DNA of 17,284 bases from JAFLCA01 sp041907145 (GTDB lineage: Bacteria > Bdellovibrionota_C > UBA2361 > JAFLCA01): assembly GCA_041907145.1 (NCBI GenBank), contig JAYRHW010000214.1:1-17284 (forward strand), written 5' to 3'. Made by a program: the position numbers and the translations under genes. Under the pieces are notes generated by a model, which saw only the letters and a program-made list of their open reading frames with translations, made no database searches and was not told the origin of the DNA. This document shows, one piece after another, positions 1-6,842 of the stretch; position 1 is the first letter of the stretch, and each line of letters begins with the position of its first letter.

Positions 1-117
1 CATGGCTGGAGTATCTAAATCTTCGAATTGTCCGCCTCGGACGCTCCACAGATAAGCCGCGAGACCGCCGGCTGCCAGTAATAACGAGAGTGGAATGAGG
101 GCGTAAATTATTCCCAT
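1..117 (-). CDS. ccoS: CcoS, cbb3-type oxidase assembly protein (partial, cut by window edge)
   Basis: The first 39 codons are present; the 3' end lies beyond the window. The translation begins MGIIYALIPLSLLLAAGG, a single N-terminal membrane helix, followed by AAYLWSVRGGQFEDLDTPAM. The W-x-V-x-x-GQF-[ED]DL-x-TPA pattern just after one helix is the hallmark of CcoS (FixS), a small membrane protein of about 50-70 residues. CcoS is required for putting heme b and copper into the cbb3 catalytic subunit. The start codon lies one base after the ccoI stop, so it is probably translationally coupled to ccoI, matching the usual ccoI-ccoS order. The C-terminal tail is not visible. Confidence 0.93.
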   Translation of the reverse strand, partial: MGIIYALIPLSLLLAAGGLAAYLWSVRGGQFEDLDTPAM

Positions 118-118
118 G

Positions 119-2599
119 CTAGCCCTTCCGGTCGAACGAATGCGAATAAATTGAGGAGAGAATAACAGTCAGGGAGCTGGCGGGCATCAGCAGTGCTGCA
201 ACGAGTGGGTTGACGAGTCCACACAGAGCGGCAGTTGCCCCAATTAAATTGTAGGTCACGGACAGCGCCAGATTCCGATGTATGGTTCTGAGCGTCTTCT
301 TTGCCCCGGCACGCGCCCTCTCGAATCCTGCGATTCCGCCCTCGACGATAAAAATATCAGCCACTTCCATCGTTGATTCAATCTGCCCCCGCAGCCCGAT
401 TGCCAGATCCGCAGCTCGCATCGCTAAAGCATCGTTTACTCCATCTCCCACCATCGCCTTTTTTGCGGCGTCCGAGCGCAGTATCTCTGCCTTGTCCTCG
501 GGATACAGCGCTCCCCGCGCAGCGGCATCTGGGACCTGGCATAGTCTAGCCACTTCCGAAACCACGGCGGGATGATCGCCTGAGAGAATGAAGGTGGAGA
601 GACCGTCGGCCTGCAACGCGCTAAGAATTCTTTCGGCATCAGGGCGGACCGTGTCAGCCAGTGCCAGTAGCCCAAGCGCACTTCCGTTGAATGCGAGAAT
701 AAGCGGCGACAAGCCGCGCATTTCCCAACTGTTGAGCACCGCTGTTTGCTCGGGAGTCAGGATGACTGACTGTTCCTGCATCCAGCGCGAGGAGCCCATC
801 AGTACAATGGCTCCATCGGCTAAACGTGCGCTCATTCCCCGGCCGGCATGATGCACGGGATCTGCGAGGCTGGAAGCGGCGGCCTTGACATTTGGAACCC
901 GCAGTATGGCGGCCGACGCAGGATGAGTATGGGTGATCTGAGCCAAGCCCTTGGCGAGTCCCCAAGCCAGCGCCGTCATCCCGTGACGCTCGACAACTTG
1001 CAGTTCTCCCGTCGTCAGCGTTCCCGTTTTATCGAAGTAAAAATGCTCGATGCGGGCAAGCCGCTCGAGGGCATCGGGACGCTTTACCAATATTCCTGCT
1101 CGCGCGGCTTGACCTAAGGCGACCGTAATGGCGGCCGGAACCGCCAGCCCCAGCGCGCACGGACAGGTCACAATCAATAACGCCACCGTGACGTCGAAGG
1201 CGCGGGCGGGGTCAATCCATTGCCACGCGACGTAGGCACAGAGCGCAAGCATCAAAACTCCGGCCACGAACCAAATGCTCAGCCGGTTGGCCTCATTTTC
1301 AATCGCGGTGCGCTCGCTATGGTGCGCCCTCACAAGCTTGAAGATTTTCCCGATACGCGTAGCATCGCCGACTGCCGCAACTCTAATTATAAGCGTGCTC
1401 TCGAGGTTGAGAGTGCCGGCTGTCACGGATGAGCCCGGTATGGCGGCTACCGGTATCGATTCTCCGCTCATGATGGAACAATCGAGCGACGATCTGCCCG
1501 ACTCGATTGAGCCGTCGGCTGGGACACGCTCATGAGGTCTGACCTCAACACGATCTCCGATATGCAGATCGTCCAGGGCGCATTCCTCCACTCCATGGGC
1601 TGTCACTCGACGCGCGGTGCTCTCGAGGAATTCCCAGGATCTCTTTGCAATATTTGCCGCGCGGGCGACAGCCTTTCTCTGCAGGAATCTCCCCACCAAC
1701 AGCAAGAAAATGAGTGCTGTTACCGAATCGAAGTATACGTACTCGCCGCCATTCCAGGTTGAGGCAAGTCCAGCTCCGTAGGTGGCAAGAATGGCGAGTG
1801 AAATTGGCAGGTCTATATGGAGGGACCCCAGAGCCAGAGAACTGAGAGCTGTTTGATAGAAGGGCAGGGCGCAATAAAATACCGCTGGAGTTGCTATGAG
1901 CACGCTAAGCCAGCGCAGAAAATGTCCATACGGAGACTCGATGCCGGTGAAAAAACTCTGAAATAGAGAGACTGCTAGGAGCATGGAATTTGCCGCACAA
2001 AAGCCGGCAATTCCAATACGCCAGAGCATCCTTCGTTCGAGGGCCTGTTCCTGCCTGCTGACCTCGCCTTTGTCGACTGGAACAGGAGGGTAGCCAACGG
2101 CGCTGAGAAGCTGCGCGATCGCGCTTACCTTGACCTGTGCCGGATCGAAGTCCACGGTAATCTCGGCGCGGGTGAAATGTACCCGTGTATAGAGCACCCC
2201 TGTCAGCACTGCTGGGAGCTTTTCAAGAAGCCACACGCAGGCTGCACAGTGTATGTTCGCAAGATAGAGTTGTACTCGGTGATGCTGAGGCGCTAGCTCC
2301 GTTACCAGTTTCGTACGCATCGCGGGCGAATCTAGATAGTGGTAGCTTTTATCAGCTGCTGCATCGAGTGCTGGACGCAGCGGCTCGCCGCGATGGTGAG
2401 AATAGAATGCCTGTAGTCCCAGCCCACGCAGGGAATTGTACACAATGCTGCAGCCTCGGCAGCAAAATGCCGGGCAGGTTGCGTTCGAGGATAAAACGTT
2501 ATTGCCGCAGTGCGCACACGTGACCCGCGGGGCGGAACTCTGTACCGGGCAAAATTTATGGACTATTGTAGCATCAATGTCCGTACTCGCTGTCCTCAT
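119..2599 (-). CDS. ccoI: CcoI/FixI copper-translocating P1B-type ATPase for cbb3 oxidase maturation
   Basis: An 826-residue heavy-metal P-type ATPase. The N-terminus carries a cysteine cluster (C28, C31, C42, C46, C47, C50) typical of CcoI, then a ferredoxin-fold metal-binding domain with CAAC at 118-121. Membrane helices follow from about 195. The actuator SGES is at 378-381, the transmembrane CPC ion motif at 479-481, phosphorylation motif DKTGT at 523-527, the HP dipeptide at 558-559 and GDGVND at 717-722. All catalytic motifs are intact. CcoI-type ATPases export Cu(I) across the inner membrane to supply CuB of the cbb3 oxidase rather than for bulk detoxification. The start at 2599 is the only plausible ATG before the cysteine cluster and has an AGAAGG ribosome site upstream. 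This makes it overlap the start of the divergent SafE-like gene. CopA is the alternative, but the N-terminal cluster and downstream ccoS favour CcoI. Confidence 0.96.
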   Translation of the reverse strand: MRTASTDIDATIVHKFCPVQSSAPRVTCAHCGNNVLSSNATCPAFCCRGCSIVYNSLRGLGLQAFYSHHRGEPLRPALDAAADKSYHYLDSPAMRTKLVTELAPQHHRVQLYLANIHCAACVWLLEKLPAVLTGVLYTRVHFTRAEITVDFDPAQVKVSAIAQLLSAVGYPPVPVDKGEVSRQEQALERRMLWRIGIAGFCAANSMLLAVSLFQSFFTGIESPYGHFLRWLSVLIATPAVFYCALPFYQTALSSLALGSLHIDLPISLAILATYGAGLASTWNGGEYVYFDSVTALIFLLLVGRFLQRKAVARAANIAKRSWEFLESTARRVTAHGVEECALDDLHIGDRVEVRPHERVPADGSIESGRSSLDCSIMSGESIPVAAIPGSSVTAGTLNLESTLIIRVAAVGDATRIGKIFKLVRAHHSERTAIENEANRLSIWFVAGVLMLALCAYVAWQWIDPARAFDVTVALLIVTCPCALGLAVPAAITVALGQAARAGILVKRPDALERLARIEHFYFDKTGTLTTGELQVVERHGMTALAWGLAKGLAQITHTHPASAAILRVPNVKAAASSLADPVHHAGRGMSARLADGAIVLMGSSRWMQEQSVILTPEQTAVLNSWEMRGLSPLILAFNGSALGLLALADTVRPDAERILSALQADGLSTFILSGDHPAVVSEVARLCQVPDAAARGALYPEDKAEILRSDAAKKAMVGDGVNDALAMRAADLAIGLRGQIESTMEVADIFIVEGGIAGFERARAGAKKTLRTIHRNLALSVTYNLIGATAALCGLVNPLVAALLMPASSLTVILSSIYSHSFDRKG

Positions 2600-3314
2600 A
2601 GCAAGCCTTCTAGGGAGTCCGCACTGTGCTGGTATGTGCGGAGGATTCGTAGCTCTCTCGAGCGGGCAAGGCGAGCGCCCGGTAGCACGACAGACGCTGT
2701 ATCACCTGGGGCGTCTGACCACGTATGTGTTACTCGGCGGCCTTGCCGCTTACCTGGGCGGTCAGTTCGATGTGGCTGGAGAGATCGTCGGTGTTCAACA
2801 TGCCGCCGCGGTTCTCGTAGGCGTGTTGCTGATGTGGTGGGGGCTTCAAGGTTTCTTTCCAATATTGAAATTGTCATTGATAGTGCCTTGGACGGGTGCG
2901 GTTGATGCGGCTCGACTTCGGTTCCATCAGGCCTTGTCACATTGGGCAGAGCGTTATGGCAAGGGAACCTTCGCATATTGTTTAGGCTTGTCATCAACAC
3001 TTCTTCCCTGCGGCTGGCTCTATGCGTACGTTGCGGTTGCGGCTGCAGCTGAAACTCCTTCGAGTGGCATGCTTCTCATGTCGGCCTTCTGGCTTGGAAC
3101 CCTGCCGGTTCTAATCACCATCGGGTCGCTTTCCCATCTTATCGCGAATCCTTTACGGCCTTATATCCCCCGAGTTGTGGCGATACTCATGATAGCTGCC
3201 GGACTTTTCTCCCTTGCCGGGCATCTCGCACCTCACGACCATCATGGGATGCACAATAAGACCCAGCATCACCACGAAGACTCTCGTGCTCACTCGGCGC
3301 CCACGCCTCAATAG
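2577..3314 (+). CDS. SafE/DsbD-like (TauE/SafE family) membrane protein with histidine-rich tail
   Basis: A 245-residue integral membrane protein with about six hydrophobic segments. An HCAGMCGG motif sits at 16-23 in the first helix and LLPCGW (C145) begins the second half. This duplicated helix-cysteine layout is seen in the DsbD_2-type 'sulfite exporter TauE/SafE' family that accompanies cbb3 clusters in many proteobacteria. The role in those clusters is thought to be metal or thiol handling during oxidase assembly; sulfite export is only a family label. The C-terminal tail (216-239) is rich in histidine (nine His within 24 residues), suggesting metal binding. Start at 2577 is chosen because it begins directly at the first hydrophobic segment. 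No clear ribosome site precedes it, and the frame is open further upstream. The gene overlaps the 5' end of ccoI on the other strand. Confidence 0.82.
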   Translation: MSVLAVLIASLLGSPHCAGMCGGFVALSSGQGERPVARQTLYHLGRLTTYVLLGGLAAYLGGQFDVAGEIVGVQHAAAVLVGVLLMWWGLQGFFPILKLSLIVPWTGAVDAARLRFHQALSHWAERYGKGTFAYCLGLSSTLLPCGWLYAYVAVAAAAETPSSGMLLMSAFWLGTLPVLITIGSLSHLIANPLRPYIPRVVAILMIAAGLFSLAGHLAPHDHHGMHNKTQHHHEDSRAHSAPTPQ

Positions 3315-3353
3315 AGTCGCGTCTCTATAGACACACCAATCTATAATGCAACT

Positions 3354-3803
3354 CTATCGTCGTTCATGCGGCAGAATTGCCTCCAACCAGGGCTTGTTCT
3401 TGGAGTCTAGCTGGATATTTTCAAGCGTAGTTTCCTTGGCCCAGCTGTAAAAGGCATCCTTCACGGTGCTCCAGCGCTCATGCAGTATGCAGGGCTGCTT
3501 TGCATTACACATCCTCCAACCAAAGATGCAATGCTTGAGATCGATCTCCATTTCGACGGCGGCCAGTACATCGGAGAGCCGGATCTTAACGGGCGGACGA
3601 GCCAATATAAAGCCACCATTGTGGCCCTTGGTGCCTTGTAGGAGACGGGCCTCAACAAGCTTACGCAAAATCTTGGAGAGGTAATGTGAGGGGATACCCG
3701 TACTCCGCGCAATCGCCTTGGTCGTAAGCGGCTTTGCGCCGAGGCTCATGGCGATGCTTGCCATAGCCCTAATCGCGTATTCTGAGGTTTGGGAAAGAAT
3801 CAT
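3354..3803 (-). CDS. Rrf2-family transcriptional regulator with putative Fe-S cysteine triad
   Basis: A 149-residue protein starting MILSQTSEYAIRAM, the standard opening of Rrf2 winged-helix regulators (IscR, NsrR, RirA). The recognition region reads GIPSHYLSKILRKL (36-49), followed by the wing KGHNGGFILARP (59-70). Cysteines C92, C99 and C105 form C-x6-C-x5-C in the position where Fe-S Rrf2 proteins bind their cluster. The spacing is close to, but not identical with, that of IscR or RirA as I recall them. It diverges from ccoNO across 138 bases, so it probably senses redox, NO or iron status and controls the oxidase operon and itself. ATG at 3803 is preferred over an in-frame TTG at 3812 because family members start at this point. 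Calling it NsrR or IscR specifically would be over-reading. Confidence 0.88.
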   Translation of the reverse strand: MILSQTSEYAIRAMASIAMSLGAKPLTTKAIARSTGIPSHYLSKILRKLVEARLLQGTKGHNGGFILARPPVKIRLSDVLAAVEMEIDLKHCIFGWRMCNAKQPCILHERWSTVKDAFYSWAKETTLENIQLDSKNKPWLEAILPHERR

Positions 3804-3941
3804 AGTGTTCAATCTTGAAGAAATTGGTCAAGTAACACAAGCGCCTCAAAAAAATCGCCCCTTTCAATGGACGTCTTTGTCTATTATGAGTATTCTGAAG
3901 CTGAAAGTAAAGCGGGCATGCCGCCCTTGAGAGGATAAGAG
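3804..3941. promoter_or_regulatory. Divergent promoter region between rrf2-type regulator and ccoNO
   Basis: This 138-base gap must contain the promoters of both divergent genes. On the plus strand, TATTAT at 3882-3887 is a reasonable -10 candidate, but no good -35 stands at the right distance. I find no FNR/ANR-type TTGAT-N4-ATCAA box, which often precedes ccoN in proteobacteria. GAGGA at 3931-3935, six bases before the ATG at 3942, is a clear ribosome site for ccoNO. A GGCATGCC palindrome lies in the leader shortly before it. Confidence 0.5.
3808..3819. promoter_or_regulatory. Candidate operator palindrome TTCAA-N2-TTGAA
   Basis: TTCAATCTTGAA is a 5+5 inverted repeat with a two-base spacer, five bases upstream of the regulator's ATG. 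Its position over the likely transcription or translation start would suit autoregulation by the Rrf2 protein. It is short and AT-rich, so a chance palindrome is quite possible, and it does not match a known Rrf2 consensus that I can name. Confidence 0.25.
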
Positions 3942-6089
3942 ATGAGTTCGTCCGGCAATTCAATGGTAACCGTGAGATATAACGACGCCATTGTGCGTCA
4001 ATTCGTGCTGGTAACCCTGCTTTGGGGGGTGGTAGGCATGCTGGTGGGGATAGTCCTGGCTGCTCAACTAGCCTGGTGGCCTCTGAATGCGGGGCTTCCC
4101 TGGATAACCTTTGGAAGGCTCCGGCCATTGCATACAAACGCGGTTATTTTCGCTTTCGCCGGGAACGCGATTTTTGCAGGAGTCTATTATTCTACGCAGC
4201 GGCTGTTAAAAGTCCGCATGTTTAGCGACTTCCTTGGCCGCCTGCATTTCTGGGGCTGGCAACTGATTATCGTAGCTGCTGCCATCACGCTCCCGCTCGG
4301 CATTAGCATGAGCAAGGAGTATGCAGAGCTCGAGTGGCCGATTGATATCGCCATCACGTTGGTATGGGTGATTTTCGCGGTTAATCTTTTTGGCACCATT
4401 GCCAGGCGTCGCGAGAAGCATATTTATGTGGCGATCTGGTTTTATATCGCCACCGTAGTTACGATAGCAGTTCTGCATATCGTCAACTCTTTGGAAGTTC
4501 CAGTTTCTTTGACGAAGAGCTATCCGGTCTTTGCCGGAGTGCAGGACGCCCTGGTGCAATGGTGGTACGGCCACAACGCTGTGGCCTTCTTTCTCACTAC
4601 TCCATTTTTGGGGTTGATGTATTACTTCATTCCCAAGGCGGCGGGACGCCCAGTCTATTCTTATCGACTTTCCATTATTCACTTTTGGTCGCTGGTCTTT
4701 CTCTATATCTGGGCCGGGCCGCATCATCTCCTCAATACTGCGTTGCCTGATTGGGCCCAAACTATGGGAGTGGTGTTCTCGGTCATGCTGATTGCGCCCT
4801 CCTGGGGCGGGATGATCAATGGTCTCTTGACCCTGCGCGGGGCGTGGGATCGAGTCCGCAGCGAGCCGATTCTAAAATTCTTCGTTGCGGGCGTTACCTT
4901 CTACGGCATGTCTACCTTCGAAGGGCCGATGATGTCGCTGCGCTCGGTGAACGCACTTTCGCATTATACCGACTGGACGATTGCGCACGTGCACGGCGGA
5001 GCCCTCGGCTGGGTCGGATTCATCACTTTCGGGATGATCTACTACCTCATTCCAAAACTGTGGAAAGTCGAGGTATGGAGCAAGCGCCTCATGAACGTGC
5101 ACTTCTGGAGTGCCACCATAGGCATCGTGCTTTACATGACCGCAATGTGGGTCGCAGGCATCACGCAGGGCTTAATGTGGCGAGCGCTCAACGGAGATGG
5201 AACGCTAAAGTACCCTGATTTCTTGGAGACCGTCACCAAGCTCATACCGTTTTACTGGGCACGGCTTTTTGGCGGAACTCTCTACATCGTGGGTTTATTT
5301 ATCATGGTGTACAACGTGTGGAAATCGATCCAGGCGTCATCAACCGCTAACGCGAGCCTGGAAGATTCCTCTGCGCAAGTTCCAGCCAACTATTTCGAGG
5401 GAGGAGATCATTCGGGAAGAGGCGGTTGGCATCATGCTCTCGAGGGGAAGACATTTCTCTTCAGCGTGCTCTCGCTTGTCGCCATTCTCATAGGCAGTAT
5501 CGTCGAGTTGGTCCCGATGGTGGCAGTTCGCACGAATATTCCGACGATTGCTGCAGTAAAACCCTATACGCCGCTCGAGCTGGAAGGGCGGGATATTTAC
5601 ATTCGCGAGGGTTGCTATAACTGCCATTCCCAGATGGTTCGTACGCTGCCCGAGGAAGTATTACGGTACGGTCCAGACTCAAAGTCCGGGGAGTTCGTCT
5701 ATGACCACCCGTTCCAGTTTGGTTCCAAGCGCACGGGGCCGGACCTACAGCGCCTTGGCGGCAAATATCCGAGTTTCTGGCATTTTCGTCACATGCTCGA
5801 TCCACGTTCAACGAGTCAGGGCTCGATCATGCCGGCCTATCCTTGGCTGTATGAGGATTCCTTGAATACCTCGTATACCAGAAAGAAGATGGAGGTGTTG
5901 GCCAAGCTTGGAGTGCCGTATACCCAGGACGAAATTGGCCGAGGCTTAGATACGCTTCGTGAGCAGGCGCACAGCTTGGCAGCGGAGCTTGGCTCACAGG
6001 GCGTACCCAATGTTACCGCAGCCGAGGGCAAGGAGATCATTGCTCTTATTGCCTACCTGCAACGGCTAGGTGTCGACGGGCGGAAGTGA
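3942..6089 (+). CDS. ccoNO: cbb3-type cytochrome c oxidase, fused subunits I and II (CcoN-CcoO)
   Basis: A 715-residue fusion. Residues 1 to about 465 are CcoN, the heme-copper catalytic subunit with about twelve helices. Visible metal ligands are H64 (low-spin heme b, in RPLHTN), H211 (CuB, in WWYGHN), H261-H262 (CuB, GPHHLL) and H349/H351 (hemes, AHVHGG). Y227 or Y228 in GLMYYF lies where the cross-linked active-site tyrosine is expected. A linker (about 465-500) leads to a CcoO domain with one helix (504-522), a CYNCH heme c site (558-562) and the axial methionine M630 in GSIMPAYPW. The protein reduces O2 to water with high affinity, taking electrons from CcoP. Fused CcoNO proteins are known, but separate genes are more usual. 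A good GAGGA ribosome site supports the start, though M8 cannot be excluded. It leads the operon and ends three bases before ccoQ. Confidence 0.97.
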   Translation: MSSSGNSMVTVRYNDAIVRQFVLVTLLWGVVGMLVGIVLAAQLAWWPLNAGLPWITFGRLRPLHTNAVIFAFAGNAIFAGVYYSTQRLLKVRMFSDFLGRLHFWGWQLIIVAAAITLPLGISMSKEYAELEWPIDIAITLVWVIFAVNLFGTIARRREKHIYVAIWFYIATVVTIAVLHIVNSLEVPVSLTKSYPVFAGVQDALVQWWYGHNAVAFFLTTPFLGLMYYFIPKAAGRPVYSYRLSIIHFWSLVFLYIWAGPHHLLNTALPDWAQTMGVVFSVMLIAPSWGGMINGLLTLRGAWDRVRSEPILKFFVAGVTFYGMSTFEGPMMSLRSVNALSHYTDWTIAHVHGGALGWVGFITFGMIYYLIPKLWKVEVWSKRLMNVHFWSATIGIVLYMTAMWVAGITQGLMWRALNGDGTLKYPDFLETVTKLIPFYWARLFGGTLYIVGLFIMVYNVWKSIQASSTANASLEDSSAQVPANYFEGGDHSGRGGWHHALEGKTFLFSVLSLVAILIGSIVELVPMVAVRTNIPTIAAVKPYTPLELEGRDIYIREGCYNCHSQMVRTLPEEVLRYGPDSKSGEFVYDHPFQFGSKRTGPDLQRLGGKYPSFWHFRHMLDPRSTSQGSIMPAYPWLYEDSLNTSYTRKKMEVLAKLGVPYTQDEIGRGLDTLREQAHSLAAELGSQGVPNVTAAEGKEIIALIAYLQRLGVDGRK

Positions 6090-6092
6090 GCC

Positions 6093-6251
6093 ATGAGTCA
6101 GCTACTTCATATAACTTCGACGGGGTGGTGGTCGGAAGTGTCCGCGGGGGTGTTTGCAGCTGGATTCGTGCTGCTCCTATTGTGGACCTTCTTGCCCCAG
6201 CGCCGGAATGAATTCGAGCGTGTACAGAAATTTCCTTTGGATAACGATTAG
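6093..6251 (+). CDS. ccoQ: CcoQ, small cbb3 oxidase subunit IV
   Basis: A 52-residue reading frame of one hydrophobic helix (about 17-34, SAGVFAAGFVLLLLWTFLP). A basic-aromatic tail follows (QRRNEFERVQKFPLDND). Size, topology and the charged tail match CcoQ/FixQ, a non-catalytic subunit that stabilises the cbb3 complex, typically through contact with CcoP. The ATG lies three bases after the ccoNO stop with GGAAG just upstream, and ccoP follows eleven bases later. Position between ccoO and ccoP is the canonical one. Sequence conservation in CcoQ is poor, so identification rests on size, topology and context. Confidence 0.9.
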   Translation: MSQLLHITSTGWWSEVSAGVFAAGFVLLLLWTFLPQRRNEFERVQKFPLDND

Positions 6252-6262
6252 AGAGCTATCCC

Positions 6263-6820
6263 ATGAACAAAAGAGACGAACTACTCGATAGCAATTACGA
6301 TGGCATACAGGAATATGACAACGATCTGCCGAAATGGTGGAGAAACCTATTCGTCATTACAATCGTGTTTTCGATCATTTATGTTCCTTACTACACCTTG
6401 GGTATCGGCCCCGACTCGCAACAGGAACTGCGTCAAGAATTGGCCGGAATCAAGTCGATGGCGCCGCAGAAAGCTGTTGCCGCGGCTGAGGTGGACCTCA
6501 TCGCTATGTCCCATGACAGCGCACGGATTTTGAAGGGCAAGGAGGTTTTTGCCGGGAAATGCAGCCCCTGTCACGCTGCTGACGGCGGAGGCTTGGTCGG
6601 TCCCAATCTTACCGATGATGCGTGGATTCACGGCGGTTCGTTGAACGAAATACGTCATACGATCGAGGTGGGCGTGCCAGAGAAGGGGATGCTGGCGTGG
6701 AAGGGATTGATGTCGGATGATGATATCTTCAACGTGGTAGTCTTCATCCGTTCGCTCCGTGGAACCAAGCCTGCAACTCCAAAAGAGCCGCAGGGAGCAG
6801 TGTACCAAGGCGCGGAGTAG
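6263..6820 (+). CDS. ccoP: CcoP, cbb3 oxidase subunit III, mono-heme form
   Basis: A 185-residue membrane-anchored cytochrome c. The N-terminus carries the CcoP signature YDGIQEYDNDLPKWW (12-26), followed by one helix (about 28-47). The periplasmic domain has one CSPCH heme c site (100-104), with a probable axial methionine M143 in PEKGML. Typical CcoP is near 300 residues with two heme c domains, so one cytochrome domain is absent here. The frame is intact and the stop is followed by a normal ribosome site for ccoG, so this looks like a genuine short form rather than a truncation. It passes electrons from soluble or membrane cytochrome c to the CcoO heme. Confidence 0.93.
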   Translation: MNKRDELLDSNYDGIQEYDNDLPKWWRNLFVITIVFSIIYVPYYTLGIGPDSQQELRQELAGIKSMAPQKAVAAAEVDLIAMSHDSARILKGKEVFAGKCSPCHAADGGGLVGPNLTDDAWIHGGSLNEIRHTIEVGVPEKGMLAWKGLMSDDDIFNVVVFIRSLRGTKPATPKEPQGAVYQGAE

Positions 6821-6821
6821 G

Positions 6822-6837
6822 GCCTTATCGTGAAGGC
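6822..6837 (+). promoter_or_regulatory. Small hairpin overlapping the ccoG ribosome-binding site
   Basis: GCCTT at 6822-6826 pairs with AAGGC at 6833-6837 across a six-base loop. The right arm contains the GAAGG Shine-Dalgarno of ccoG (6832-6836; ATG at 6843, spacing six). The stem is only five pairs, so it may be weak or fortuitous, but it could tune ccoG translation relative to ccoP. Confidence 0.25.
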
Positions 6838-6842
6838 GATGT

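Noticed and set aside
2436..2576. 47-residue upstream extension of the SafE-like protein
   Set aside because: The extension is hydrophilic, lies wholly over the ccoI N-terminal coding region in antisense, and precedes the natural first helix; it is probably a shadow frame.
3861..3887. A sigma70 promoter for ccoNO from CTTTCA and TATTAT
   Set aside because: The -10 is plausible, but the -35 is poor and the spacing is about 15 bases, too short to call it a defined promoter.
4206..4760. 184-codon open frame on the minus strand inside ccoNO
   Set aside because: Antisense to an unmistakable catalytic subunit; the translation has no recognisable domain and it has no ribosome site that I can see.
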